Assembly (NCBI GenBank): GCA_009920225.1
Contig: RGAJ01000098.1
Coordinates: 1 to 6,719, forward strand
Direction of reading: 5' to 3'
Source: Paracoccaceae bacterium
GTDB taxonomy: Bacteria > Pseudomonadota > Alphaproteobacteria > Rhodobacterales > Rhodobacteraceae
DNA length: 6,719 nt
Of the stretch, positions 1 to 6,719 are shown one piece after another (position 1 is the stretch's first letter; each line of letters starts with the position of its first letter). Below the pieces are notes generated by a model that saw only the letters and a list, made by a program, of their open reading frames with translations, ran no database searches and was not told the origin of the DNA. Position numbers and translations under genes: made by a program.

Positions 1-32
1 CCGTCTGAGAGTGCTGTGAGCCAATAAAACAT
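1..32 (-). CDS. mraY: MraY, phospho-MurNAc-pentapeptide transferase (N-terminal fragment, cut by window edge)
   Basis: Only the first ten codons and two bases are present: ATG at 32-30, reading MFYWLTALSD. This closely resembles the start of MraY in Rhodobacterales as I remember it (M-x-YWLTALSDGG). MraY is the integral membrane enzyme that moves phospho-MurNAc-pentapeptide from UDP to undecaprenyl phosphate, forming lipid I, the step after MurF. A Shine-Dalgarno-like GGGGA (42-38) sits 5 bases before the ATG. The gap from the murF stop is 13 bases, so co-transcription with murF is expected. The call rests on a short peptide plus its standard position after murF in dcw clusters. Confidence 0.85.
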   Translation of the reverse strand, partial: MFYWLTALSD

Positions 33-45
33 CTAAGTCCCCGAT

Positions 46-1431
46 CTATTTTTTTGTGCCATGACCCATATTCTTGATTGCGTCAACTACCTTGCGCATC
101 CCGATGCTGAGTGATGCTTTTAATAACACACTATCGCCCGCGCGGACCAAATTTTGCACCTGTTCCGCCATATTTTGCGCAGTCTCAGAGTGCTGCCCAC
201 GCTTATCCGCGGGCAAGGCGGCGTGCAAATGCGCCATCAAGGGACCCACGGTGTGAATGCAATCAATCGCGGTGGTCTCAGACCAATCTGCGATGTTTTG
301 ATGTGCCGCAATTTCGGTCGCGCCAAGTTCACGCATATCCCCTAGGATCGCAATTCTGCGCGGGGCGTTTGACACGGCCAAGACCGCCATAGCCGCACGC
401 AGGGATGTGGGGTTTGCGTTATAGGCATCATCAATCAGATCAATCGCGCCTTCGTCGGTTGTGACCACTTCACGCGCGCCACGACCGATGACGGGAACCC
501 AGTTTGACACGTTGCGCGCGGCGGCGGCCGGATCCGCCTTGATCAAGGTCACACAGGCCAAAGCGCCCAAGGCATTCATCGCGAAATGCTGGCCTGCGGA
601 TTGGATGTTCATGACATGGGGAACACCCGCAACATGAACCTGAGCGCATGTTGTATTTCCATCCACCTCGATCGAGGACAGCCGTGCAAAATCTGCGGTT
701 TCGCCAAACCAATTCACGGGTACCCCTGCGGATGCGGCACAGCGCGCAAGCACGTCTTTGGTTGGGATATCACCGTTAAACACGGCGACACCGCCCTGTT
801 CCAATCCATCGATGATCGATGCTTTTTCCACCGCGATTTGGTCAATGCCGTCAAAGGCCGCCAAATGCGCGGCAGCAACGGTTGTAACCATCGCAACATG
901 GGGTCGCGCCATCTGTGACAACGGGGCAATCTCACCGGGGTGGTTCATGCCAACTTCAATAACCGCAAACTCGGTATCCGCAGGCATCCGCGCAAGGGTC
1001 AACGGAACGCCCCAATGATTGTTGTAACTTGCCACAGAGGCATGTGTTTTCCCCTGCGGGATCAACATATCGCGCAGCATTTCCTTGGTTGAGGTTTTCC
1101 CAACCGATCCGGTCACCGCGACGACGCGCGCGTTTGTGCGCGCACGCGCAAACCGGCCCAGATCCTCGAGCGCGGCTTGGACATCTGCGACAATCAACAA
1201 CGGCGCATCAGGCGCGACGCCATCGGGATGGTGATCCACCAGCGCAGCAGCCGCACCATTGGCCAAAGCTTGGGCCACGAATTCATGAGCATCACGCGCT
1301 GCCTTGAGAGCGATAAACAAATCGCCGCTTTGCAGAGTACGCGTATCAATCGACACACCATTGGCAACCCATTGCGTGGTCACATGTCCGCCTGTGGCGC
1401 GTGCGGCGTCGTCTGATGTCCAAAGTGCCAT
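46..1431 (-). CDS. murF: MurF, UDP-MurNAc-tripeptide--D-Ala-D-Ala ligase
   Basis: A cytoplasmic ATP-dependent ligase that adds D-alanyl-D-alanine to UDP-MurNAc-tripeptide, giving the pentapeptide precursor used by MraY. The 461 residues are a normal family length. Visible motifs in order: N-terminal substrate domain with SIDTR (27-31) and GDLFIAL (36-42); ATP-binding P-loop VTGSVGKTSTKE (106-117); YNNHWGVP (136-143); EVGMNHPGEI (159-168); the Mur lysine region AVEKAS (200-205), whose Lys203 is the likely carbamylated residue; GQHFAMNALGAL (280-291); DDAYNANPTS (334-343); ILGDMRELG (362-370); and a C-terminal LLKASLSIGM (436-445), where many MurFs have KGS. The ATG at 1431-1429 is one base after the murE stop (TAA at 1435-1433), so the two are probably translationally coupled. 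It ends in TAG just before mraY. Nothing is broken. Confidence 0.97.
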   Translation of the reverse strand: MALWTSDDAARATGGHVTTQWVANGVSIDTRTLQSGDLFIALKAARDAHEFVAQALANGAAAALVDHHPDGVAPDAPLLIVADVQAALEDLGRFARARTNARVVAVTGSVGKTSTKEMLRDMLIPQGKTHASVASYNNHWGVPLTLARMPADTEFAVIEVGMNHPGEIAPLSQMARPHVAMVTTVAAAHLAAFDGIDQIAVEKASIIDGLEQGGVAVFNGDIPTKDVLARCAASAGVPVNWFGETADFARLSSIEVDGNTTCAQVHVAGVPHVMNIQSAGQHFAMNALGALACVTLIKADPAAAARNVSNWVPVIGRGAREVVTTDEGAIDLIDDAYNANPTSLRAAMAVLAVSNAPRRIAILGDMRELGATEIAAHQNIADWSETTAIDCIHTVGPLMAHLHAALPADKRGQHSETAQNMAEQVQNLVRAGDSVLLKASLSIGMRKVVDAIKNMGHGTKK

Positions 1432-1432
1432 G

Positions 1433-2914
1433 TTAAATCATCCCATCCAAAGCGGCCACCGCGACCGACGCTTGTTCAACATCATCAAAGGGCAATATAT
1501 CCTGCCCCACAATTTGGCCCGTTTCATGGCCCTTGCCGGTGATCAATAACCCATCACCCGGTTCCAACATATGAACGGCCCGAAGAATGGCTTCGGCGCG
1601 ATCGCCGACTTCGGTGATATTTGCTGCGTCCGTCGCGCCTGCCATTACCATCGCGCGGATTGATGCGGGATCTTCGGTGCGGGGGTTGTCATCGGTCACG
1701 ATGACATGATCGGCGGTTTCAACGGCGGCACGCGCCATAAGCGGACGTTTCGTTGTGTCACGATCCCCGCCTGCCCCGATGATCGCAATCAATCGCCCCA
1801 TCACATGTGGGCGAAAGGCAGAAATCGCCGTTTCGACCGCATCGGGTGTATGGGCATAATCCACAAAAACAGACGCACCATTTTTGCGCGTCGCCGCATA
1901 TTGCATGCGTCCGCGCACCGTCGTCAAATGTTCAAGCGTGTCAAACACATACTGCGGATCAGACCCCGATGCGATCACAAGCGCGGCCGCCATCAAAACA
2001 TTTTCCGCTTGAAACCCGCCAATAAGGTTCAGCCGTTTCACATAGGTTTTGCCCTTGAACGAAAACCGAAGCGTCTGGCCCGTCGCATCAAAGCGTTGAT
2101 CCGAAATATAAAGGTCATTTGCGGCATTTGTGCCAATCGTGATCAGCGTATAGCCCAGCATCGCAAGGTCAGAGGCATAGATTGACAGCTTTGGATCATC
2201 CGTATTGATCACGGCGGTCGCATCCATCGGCAGCAGTTTCTCAAACAAACGCGATTTGGCCGCAAAGTAGTCGTCAAAGCTGTGGTGATAATCCAAATGA
2301 TCTTGGGTAAAATTGGTAAATCCCGCAGCTTTGAGCGCCACACCTTCAAGGCGGCGCTGATCTAACCCGTGGCTTGAGGCCTCCATCGCGCCATGGGTGA
2401 CACCGCTTTGGGCCGCTTGGGCCAAGATTGAATGCAGCGTGATCGGATCGGGTGTCGTATGATGCAAGGGGTATGTCCAATCGCCTTCGACGCCCGTTGT
2501 GCCGATGTTGATCGCAGACAGCTCCAATTCGTTCCAAATTTGACGGCAAAAACTTGCCACCGATGTTTTGCCATTGGTCCCTGTAACCGCAACCATGGTT
2601 TCGGGTTGGGTGCCGAAAAATAATGCCGCCGCACGCGACAAAGCGGCACGCACATCGCTGGTCACAACGATAGGAAAGTCAGGATCAAAATCTGATTTTA
2701 GAACCGCCGCCCCATCCGGATCGGTCAGAATCGCCGCCGCCCCCGCAGCGATGGCATCCATCGCAAATCGGGCGCCGTGAACATTCGTTCCGGGCAGGGC
2801 CGCGAATAAATCTCCCCGTTTTACCAAACGATTGTCGATTGTAACGCCTGTTACTGCGACGTTTACATGGGCTGCAAACCCCAATTCACCCAGAGTTTTG
2901 CAATTTTCGCCCAT
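1433..2914 (-). CDS. murE: MurE, UDP-MurNAc-tripeptide synthetase (meso-diaminopimelate-adding)
   Basis: A cytoplasmic ATP-dependent ligase that adds meso-diaminopimelate to UDP-MurNAc-L-Ala-D-Glu. Numbering from a GTG at 2923 (496 aa), the motifs are: GDLFAALPG (37-45); P-loop VTGTNGKTS (113-121); HTTPDP (155-160); EASSHGLDQ (181-189); FTNFTQDHLDYH (202-213); AAKSRLF (221-227) with the probable carbamylated Lys223; GAGGDRD (383-389); DDNPR (411-415); and GKGHE (463-467). The DNPR box is the known signature of DAP-specific enzymes, so DAP rather than lysine is predicted. Start choice: I prefer the ATG at 2914-2912 (493 aa), because the purine-rich AAGGG lies about 10 bases before it. The same AAGGG is only 2 bases from the GTG at 2923, too close to serve it. 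The gene begins 34 bases after the ftsI stop (25 if the GTG is used) and ends one base before murF. Confidence 0.96.
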   Translation of the reverse strand: MGENCKTLGELGFAAHVNVAVTGVTIDNRLVKRGDLFAALPGTNVHGARFAMDAIAAGAAAILTDPDGAAVLKSDFDPDFPIVVTSDVRAALSRAAALFFGTQPETMVAVTGTNGKTSVASFCRQIWNELELSAINIGTTGVEGDWTYPLHHTTPDPITLHSILAQAAQSGVTHGAMEASSHGLDQRRLEGVALKAAGFTNFTQDHLDYHHSFDDYFAAKSRLFEKLLPMDATAVINTDDPKLSIYASDLAMLGYTLITIGTNAANDLYISDQRFDATGQTLRFSFKGKTYVKRLNLIGGFQAENVLMAAALVIASGSDPQYVFDTLEHLTTVRGRMQYAATRKNGASVFVDYAHTPDAVETAISAFRPHVMGRLIAIIGAGGDRDTTKRPLMARAAVETADHVIVTDDNPRTEDPASIRAMVMAGATDAANITEVGDRAEAILRAVHMLEPGDGLLITGKGHETGQIVGQDILPFDDVEQASVAVAALDGMI

Positions 2915-2948
2915 GTCACCCACATCCCTTTTTGACCCATCAATGGGC

Positions 2949-4451
2949 CTAGTTCCAACTCACCTGTTTTATATCAGCGGTTTCAGGGTTTTCAATGATA
3001 GGTCGCACACCCAAGAGCGGCGCAATGCGGCCAATGATTTCCGCCGCGATTGGAACAGCGGTCCAGCCTGCCGTGCGGCGGGGTTCAGACCCTGAAGTAT
3101 CCTCGGCCTCATCCAGTGACACGATCACCACGTATTTTGGGTCTTGCGCAGGGAACACCGACGCAAAGGTCGCAATGACCTTGTCCGTTTCATAGCGGCC
3201 CGTCGCGCTTGGTTTATCGGCGGTGCCTGTTTTTCCTGCAACGGGGTAACCCACGACCTCACCCATCGATGCGGTGCCGTTGGTCACAACGCCCCGCAGC
3301 ATTTTCATCGCATTGCGCGCCGAGCGTTCCGACATCACTCGTTCGCCGTAGCGTGGCGCATGTTGTTTGACCAAGGTGGGTTGTACCGCCAAACCGCCAT
3401 TGGCAATCGCGGCATAGCCCGCAGCCAAATGCAAAGGCGTCGCAGACAGGCCGTGACCATAAGAAATGGTCATCGTTGACAATTCCGACCATTTGGGCGG
3501 CAACAAGGGGCGTCCGCCGCTTGCTTCGATCATCTCAAGAGGAATTTCGCGGGTTAACCCAAGGCTTGCCAAAAACGCCTGTTGGCGTTCGGCACCGATC
3601 ATTTGCGCGATCCGTGCTGTGCCAATGTTTGACGATTTTGTAATAACTTCCCAGACGGGCAATTGTGCGCCATAGTTATGGAAGTCATTGATTTTAAAAC
3701 GACCCCATCTGATCGGACCACGTGTGTCGACCATGGTTGTCGGGTTGACCAACCCCAGATCAAGCGCTTGGGCGACGGCAAAAATCTTGAATGTTGATCC
3801 TAGCTCATAGACGCCTTGGACCGCGCGGTTGAACAGCGGGCTGTCAGATGGCTGCCCCGAAACGGGCGGGCGTGGACGGTGATTGGGATCAAAATCGGGC
3901 AAAGACGCAACCGACACGATTTCCCCAGTGTGCACATCCATCACGATTGCCGCCGCACCGCGTGCATTCAACAGCTTCATCCCACCATAAAGAACCTGCT
4001 CCACTGCCGCTTGGACAGAAAGATCAAGCGCCAATTCCAACGGACGACCCGATTGCGACGGATCGCGCAACCGTTCATCAAAGGTTTTTTCTACCCCTGC
4101 AACGCCAATCAATTCGGCCGCATCGACACCCTCACGACCAAAACTCGCGCCGCCCAAAACATGAGCGGCAAGTTTGCCATTTGGATACAGGCGCATTTCA
4201 CGTGGACCAAACCGCAATCCGGGATCGCCGATGTCATGCACCGCCTGCACCTGTTCGGGTGTCAACGTTTTCTTGATCCACATGAACTTTCGGGTTCCTG
4301 TGAAATCTTTGATCAGTTTTTCAACTTTTAGATCGGGGAAAATTGTCGCCAATTGCTGTGCGGTATATTCCGGATCAACCAAATGTGGCACTTCGACATA
4401 AAGCGCATAGGTATCCATGTTGGTCGCCAGAATGCGACCACGTCTGTCCAC
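2949..4451 (-). CDS. ftsI: FtsI (PBP3) septal transpeptidase, periplasmic part only; N-terminal anchor missing
   Basis: A class B penicillin-binding protein that cross-links septal peptidoglycan. Counting from the GTG at 4451 (500 residues), the pedestal domain includes GPREMRLYPNG (82-92) and GREGVDAAELIGVAGVEK (105-122). The transpeptidase domain follows with all three active-site motifs: STFK (219-222, catalytic Ser219), SSN (273-275) and KTGT (407-410). Recognisable FtsI sequence extends past the GTG to 4481 (TAIIAQRADI before VDRRGR) and then meets two in-frame stops, TGA TGA, at 4487-4482. Family members in this group are about 590-600 residues, with a cytoplasmic tail and one membrane segment before this point. 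Those roughly 85-95 residues are absent. The GTG is the ordinary internal valine of the conserved DIVDRRGR motif, and I see no convincing ribosome binding site for it. Without an anchor or export signal the product could not reach the periplasm. This is either a disrupted gene or an assembly deletion. Stop is TAG at 2951-2949. Confidence 0.9.
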   Translation of the reverse strand: MDRRGRILATNMDTYALYVEVPHLVDPEYTAQQLATIFPDLKVEKLIKDFTGTRKFMWIKKTLTPEQVQAVHDIGDPGLRFGPREMRLYPNGKLAAHVLGGASFGREGVDAAELIGVAGVEKTFDERLRDPSQSGRPLELALDLSVQAAVEQVLYGGMKLLNARGAAAIVMDVHTGEIVSVASLPDFDPNHRPRPPVSGQPSDSPLFNRAVQGVYELGSTFKIFAVAQALDLGLVNPTTMVDTRGPIRWGRFKINDFHNYGAQLPVWEVITKSSNIGTARIAQMIGAERQQAFLASLGLTREIPLEMIEASGGRPLLPPKWSELSTMTISYGHGLSATPLHLAAGYAAIANGGLAVQPTLVKQHAPRYGERVMSERSARNAMKMLRGVVTNGTASMGEVVGYPVAGKTGTADKPSATGRYETDKVIATFASVFPAQDPKYVVIVSLDEAEDTSGSEPRRTAGWTAVPIAAEIIGRIAPLLGVRPIIENPETADIKQVSWN

Positions 4452-4831
4452 GATATCCGCGCGCTGCGCGATGATCGCCGTTCATCAGTTTGCCCCCGCT
4501 CTGCCACCGCAACCGCATCAATATTGCGCAGATCAATCGGCGTGGTTGACGGGAAATCAACCTGACCAATGGTGCCGAAATTTTCCGCACGCAATGGGGA
4601 CAGTTGCAGGTCTTTGAAATTCAAGTTCACCAAATCAATCAAACGATCAGGACGGTTCAAGAACGCCCATTCCGCCCGCAACACAGCCAATCGCGCGCGC
4701 GCCGCACCGATTTCGGATTGCAAACGTTCCGTATGCGCAATCGCAGACTGCGTTTTGATATTTTCCTGATAGGCCCAATAGGCCAGCCCCATCACAACCA
4801 TAATTGTCAAAACACCAAATAGACTGCGCAT
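4328..4831 (-). CDS. ftsL: FtsL cell division protein; last ~50 residues are out-of-frame ftsI DNA
   Basis: A small bitopic membrane protein of the divisome that works with FtsB/FtsQ and activates FtsW-FtsI. Counting from the GTG one codon upstream (4834), it has a short cytoplasmic start, a membrane helix at about residues 5-22 (LFGVLTIMVVMGLAYWAY), a helical, probably coiled-coil stretch at 27-58, and the alphaproteobacterial signature RAEWAFLNRPDRL (53-65) followed by LNF and FGTIGQV. Related FtsL proteins end near 110-125 residues. Here resemblance to FtsL fades after about residue 117, and the remaining ~50 residues to the TAA at 4330-4328 come from DNA that encodes FtsI in another frame. 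The natural stop is therefore probably lost, giving a protein with a junk tail. Start: the ATG at 4831-4829 overlaps the rsmH stop as TGATG and has AGAGGA 7 bases upstream. The GTG at 4834 is a less likely alternative. Confidence 0.88.
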   Translation of the reverse strand: MRSLFGVLTIMVVMGLAYWAYQENIKTQSAIAHTERLQSEIGAARARLAVLRAEWAFLNRPDRLIDLVNLNFKDLQLSPLRAENFGTIGQVDFPSTTPIDLRNIDAVAVAERGQTDERRSSRSARISWTDVVAFWRPTWIPMRFMSKCHIWLIRNIPHSNWRQFSPI

Positions 4832-5829
4832 CACCGCTTCCTCTTTAGAACAGGCATCGAAATGTCATTGGCCCCGACGTCATTGCCAGCCGCCACAGAT
4901 GTGCGGCGTGCAATACGCAGTTTCGCCGACCGTGATCGCGGGTTTTCGGCCAATTCTTGATCATCTGGTGCGATCGCTTTGCGCGTGACCAGTTCAAATT
5001 GGGCGTCAGGTGTATCAAGTTCGGGGGCATAGCGATTGACGGATTGTGATTTTCCCGCCCGCATTTGCATAAAGCGTTTGACCATCCGATCTTCGACGGA
5101 ATGAAATGTGACAACAACCAACAGACCACCGGCCTTTAACGCACGTTCGGTCGCCAACATGCCACGGTATAATTCGCCATATTCATCATTCACAGCAATG
5201 CGCAACGCCTGAAAGCTGCGGGTTGCTGCGTGGGATTGATTGGGCTTGGTACGCGGCAATGATTTTTCGATCACACCAGCCAAATCCAACGTGGTTTGAA
5301 AGGGCGCCTCAGTGCGACGTTTGACAATGGCGCGCGCGATGCGACGGCTCGCACGTTCTTCGCCATAAAGATACAGAATATCGGCAAGCTCGTCTTCGGG
5401 CAATTCATTGACCAGATCGGCCGCATTTGGGCCAGACTGGCTCATTCGCATGTCAAGCGGGCCATCTTTGATAAAGGAAAATCCGCGCTCAGCCTGATCC
5501 AGCTGCATTGATGACACGCCCAGATCCAAAACAACGCCATCCAAATCTTGGGCATACTCGTCCAATTTGGAAAACACCCCATGCACCATCTTTAGGCGAT
5601 CACCATAGCGATCCGCCCAAGATGCCGCCATGTCGAACACCATCGGGTCGCGGTCAACCGCATAGACCGTATCTGCGCCATGATCCAACAAGGCCCGCGT
5701 GTATCCGCCCGCGCCAAAGGTTCCATCCAACCAAACCCCTGTGATCGGGGCGCATTGGGCCAGAATTGGGCGCAATAAAACTGGGATATGTGGGGCATGA
5801 TCAGGCGTCATTGTTGCATCGCCCGTCAT
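4831..5829 (-). CDS. rsmH: RsmH (MraW), 16S rRNA m4C1402 methyltransferase
   Basis: An S-adenosylmethionine-dependent enzyme that N4-methylates C1402 of 16S rRNA in the decoding centre, long known as MraW. The 332 residues are a usual length. Motifs in order: HIPVLL (14-19); the SAM-binding [10 protein letters not shown] (35-44); VDRD (58-61); [11 protein letters not shown] (101-111); GPLDMRM (123-129); the conserved [13 protein letters not shown] (199-211), more often [17 protein letters not shown] (241-251); and [11 protein letters not shown] (295-305). The start ATG at 5829-5827 overlaps the mraZ stop as ATGA (5829-5826) and has a strong Shine-Dalgarno GGAGGG 5 bases upstream. A second in-frame ATG at residue 7 is possible but less well placed. 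The stop TGA (4833-4831) overlaps the ftsL ATG by one base. The gene appears intact. Confidence 0.97.
   Translation of the reverse strand: MTGDATMTPDHAPHIPVLLRPILAQCAPITGVWLDGTFGAGGYTRALLDHGADTVYAVDRDPMVFDMAASWADRYGDRLKMVHGVFSKLDEYAQDLDGVVLDLGVSSMQLDQAERGFSFIKDGPLDMRMSQSGPNAADLVNELPEDELADILYLYGEERASRRIARAIVKRRTEAPFQTTLDLAGVIEKSLPRTKPNQSHAATRSFQALRIAVNDEYGELYRGMLATERALKAGGLLVVVTFHSVEDRMVKRFMQMRAGKSQSVNRYAPELDTPDAQFELVTRKAIAPDDQELAENPRSRSAKLRIARRTSVAAGNDVGANDISMPVLKRKR
4839..4844 (-). promoter_or_regulatory. Ribosome binding site of ftsL
   Basis: AGAGGA lies inside the end of rsmH, 7 bases before the ATG at 4831-4829. It fits that ATG better than the GTG at 4834-4832 (4 bases away), and so decides the ftsL start. 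Confidence 0.6.
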
Positions 5830-6341
5830 TCGATCCCTCCGTCACCATCAAGAAAGGTAAGGGGATCAAAGTCTTCTGGCATTGTGTTGAGCCAATCATC
5901 GGTCTTAGATTGATCGGCCTCAAACGTATCGGGGTTCCAAATCTGGAACGTATCGCCTGAGGCGATGAAATATGCAGCGTCAGTCACATCAATCTTTTGA
6001 CGCAACTTTGCGGGCAAAACCAGGCGGCCGGTTTCATCGACCGAGGTCGGAAACGAATTCCCGTGGAAAATACGCTCAAGCGTTTTGCGGCCAACCGACC
6101 CGCGCGGCAATGCATCAATCTTGCGATCCACTTCTTCGATCGCCTCGATGGTGTAGCATTCGAGATATTTTTTGCGGGGATCGCCGTATACGATCACCAG
6201 TTCTGGCGGCAGGCCTTCTTTCCAATTTGGATCGCAGGCTTCAATAACACGGCGAAACAGAGCTGGGATAGACACCCGCCCCTTACCGTCTACTTTGTGT
6301 AGACCTTCGCCTCTAAACCGTCGCGCCACGTGTTGGCCCAT
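5826..6341 (-). CDS. mraZ: MraZ, transcriptional regulator of the division/cell wall cluster
   Basis: A DNA-binding protein of the SpoVT/AbrB-like fold, encoded first in dcw clusters. In Escherichia coli it binds TGGG-type direct repeats upstream of its own gene and represses the cluster. The 171-residue frame has the two tandem swapped-hairpin halves with their signatures DGKGRVSIP (18-26) and DETGRLVLP (102-110). Between them are [15 protein letters not shown] (49-63) and [20 protein letters not shown] (79-98). It ends with an acidic tail ([16 protein letters not shown]) of the sort seen in Rhodobacterales. Start is uncertain: the ATG at 6341 has AAAGG directly against it with no spacer. 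A GTG at 6329-6327 (residue 5) has the same AAAGG 12 bases upstream and would begin V-A-RRFRGEG, matching how many relatives start. The stop TGA overlaps the rsmH start. Confidence 0.96.
   Translation of the reverse strand: MGQHVARRFRGEGLHKVDGKGRVSIPALFRRVIEACDPNWKEGLPPELVIVYGDPRKKYLECYTIEAIEEVDRKIDALPRGSVGRKTLERIFHGNSFPTSVDETGRLVLPAKLRQKIDVTDAAYFIASGDTFQIWNPDTFEADQSKTDDWLNTMPEDFDPLTFLDGDGGIE
5835..5840 (-). promoter_or_regulatory. Ribosome binding site of rsmH
   Basis: GGAGGG, a near-perfect anti-16S match within the 3' end of mraZ, is 5 bases before the ATG at 5829-5827. It supports that start over the in-frame ATG six codons further in. Confidence 0.65.
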
Positions 6342-6389
6342 CCTTTGTTCATCCCCCGCCTCGACCCGTTTTTACCCCGTGAAATGAAA

Positions 6390-6425
6390 CGGCGGACTGA
6401 GCTGCTGCCACTGCCCAATCCGCCG
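6390..6425 (-). repeat. Inverted repeat in the mraZ leader
   Basis: Perfect 7-base arms, CGGCGGA (6390-6396) and TCCGCCG (6419-6425), flank a 22-base loop, about 50 bases before the mraZ start. On the minus strand the stem is followed by TTTCATTTC, not a clean run of T, so it is a poor terminator. It could be a leader hairpin or chance in GC-rich DNA. Confidence 0.3.
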
Positions 6426-6631
6426 AACTCATCCCAACGAGTGGGTTTTGTCCGACTGCACGCACACCTGGGGGAGGTTTACTGCTCGCTCGCGCGCCGG
6501 ATCTTTATTTCGATGAAAGCGGGGCCTGTATGAAACCTGACTTTTGGGATTTCGGGTCTTAGCGCCCTTATATTCCCGTTCTCATCATGGATCATTGATG
6601 CCATGTGATTTCCGGCAAATCAAGATATTTT

Positions 6632-6661
6632 TGGGAAATTATGGGAAATGATGGAAATCTT
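6632..6661 (+). promoter_or_regulatory. Probable MraZ-binding boxes: three tandem 10-bp repeats
   Basis: Read on the plus strand, three units follow each other with exact 10-bp spacing: TGGGAAATTA (6632-6641), TGGGAAATGA (6642-6651) and a weaker TGGAAATCTT (6652-6661). Direct TGGGN repeats at one-helical-turn intervals are the known operator type of MraZ in E. coli, and mraZ is the next gene. The repeats sit on the strand opposite to the cluster and about 290 bases upstream of the mraZ start, so the regulated promoter should lie near here and the transcript would have a long leader. The assignment is by pattern and position. Confidence 0.65.
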
Positions 6662-6719
6662 TAGCCCACCGTCACCACAATCCTTTGTAAATCCATCTGC
6701 CGAAAAACAATATATAGCT

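Larger units (their letters stand above)
6342..6719 (-). other. Non-coding region upstream of mraZ
   Basis: This 378-base stretch separates mraZ from the right edge and must hold the promoter of the cluster unless transcription starts outside the window. I see no protein gene with recognisable similarity, no tRNA, and none of the conserved RNase P RNA core words. It contains the 10-bp repeat array at 6632-6661, an inverted repeat at 6390-6425, and a 41-codon open frame at 6479-6604 of doubtful meaning. I could not pick out a strong -35/-10 pair. A TATAAG at 6572-6567 is the nearest thing to a -10, with no good -35. Confidence 0.6.

Noticed and set aside
1706..2185. Plus-strand open frame (159 codons) opposite murE
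   Set aside because: Same situation: a mirror frame of a conserved gene with an Arg/Lys-rich, featureless product.
3816..4331. Long plus-strand open frame (171 codons) opposite ftsI
   Set aside because: It lies wholly over the strongly conserved FtsI coding sequence, has a composition typical of an antisense frame (rich in Arg, His and Gln), and shows no recognisable domain.
4328..4496. Programmed ribosomal frameshift joining ftsL to ftsI
   Set aside because: No slippery heptamer is present where both frames are open, and the G run lies upstream of the two TGA stops of the FtsI frame, so slipping there would end translation.
6390..6425. Rho-independent terminator at the 7-base inverted repeat
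   Set aside because: The loop is long and the stem is not followed by a T run on either strand.
6330..6533. Plus-strand 67-codon open frame mostly within the mraZ leader
   Set aside because: It overlaps the mraZ start, has a proline- and arginine-rich product without family resemblance, and no convincing ribosome binding site.
6567..6572. TATAAG as the -10 element of the cluster promoter
   Set aside because: No acceptable -35 hexamer lies 16-18 bases upstream. With only one weak half, the site is not supported.
6342..6719. RNase P RNA (rnpB) upstream of mraZ
   Set aside because: I recall rnpB near this cluster in some relatives, but I could not find its conserved core words on either strand in this stretch.

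Overview
This window is the 5' part of a division and cell wall (dcw) gene cluster, all on the minus strand. It reads right to left as mraZ - rsmH (mraW) - ftsL - ftsI - murE - murF - mraY (first 10 codons only, cut by the left edge). The sequence points to an alphaproteobacterium, most likely Rhodobacterales (Roseobacter-like). The reasons are the gene order, the MraY N-terminus (MFYWLTALSD), the long MraZ with its acidic C-terminal tail, the meso-diaminopimelate-type MurE and the moderate GC content. The placement rests on remembered family sequences, not on a search.

Layout: positions 6342-6719 are a 378-base region with no convincing gene. Its far end carries three tandem 10-bp repeats (6632-6661) of the kind bound by MraZ. 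Then come mraZ (5826-6341), rsmH (4831-5829, ATGA overlap with mraZ), ftsL (from 4831, TGATG overlap with rsmH), ftsI (to 2949), murE (1433-2914 or 2923), murF (46-1431, one base after the murE stop) and mraY (starting at 32). Spacing is so tight that a single transcript is the natural reading. No terminator is visible inside it.

Function: MraZ regulates the cluster and RsmH methylates 16S rRNA. FtsL and FtsI belong to the septal peptidoglycan synthesis complex. MurE and MurF add meso-DAP and D-Ala-D-Ala to the UDP-MurNAc peptide, and MraY transfers the product to the lipid carrier.

The one real anomaly is at the ftsL/ftsI boundary (about 4480-4490). The FtsI periplasmic part is complete with all active-site motifs, but its cytoplasmic tail and membrane anchor (roughly the first 85-95 residues) are absent. 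Two in-frame stop codons lie immediately upstream. The ftsL frame runs without a stop into ftsI DNA in the wrong frame. As written, the sequence cannot make a normal FtsI. Either about 0.3 kb was lost in the genome or in the assembly, or something unusual happens here. Otherwise this is a conserved housekeeping cluster, and I see no sign of a new system.
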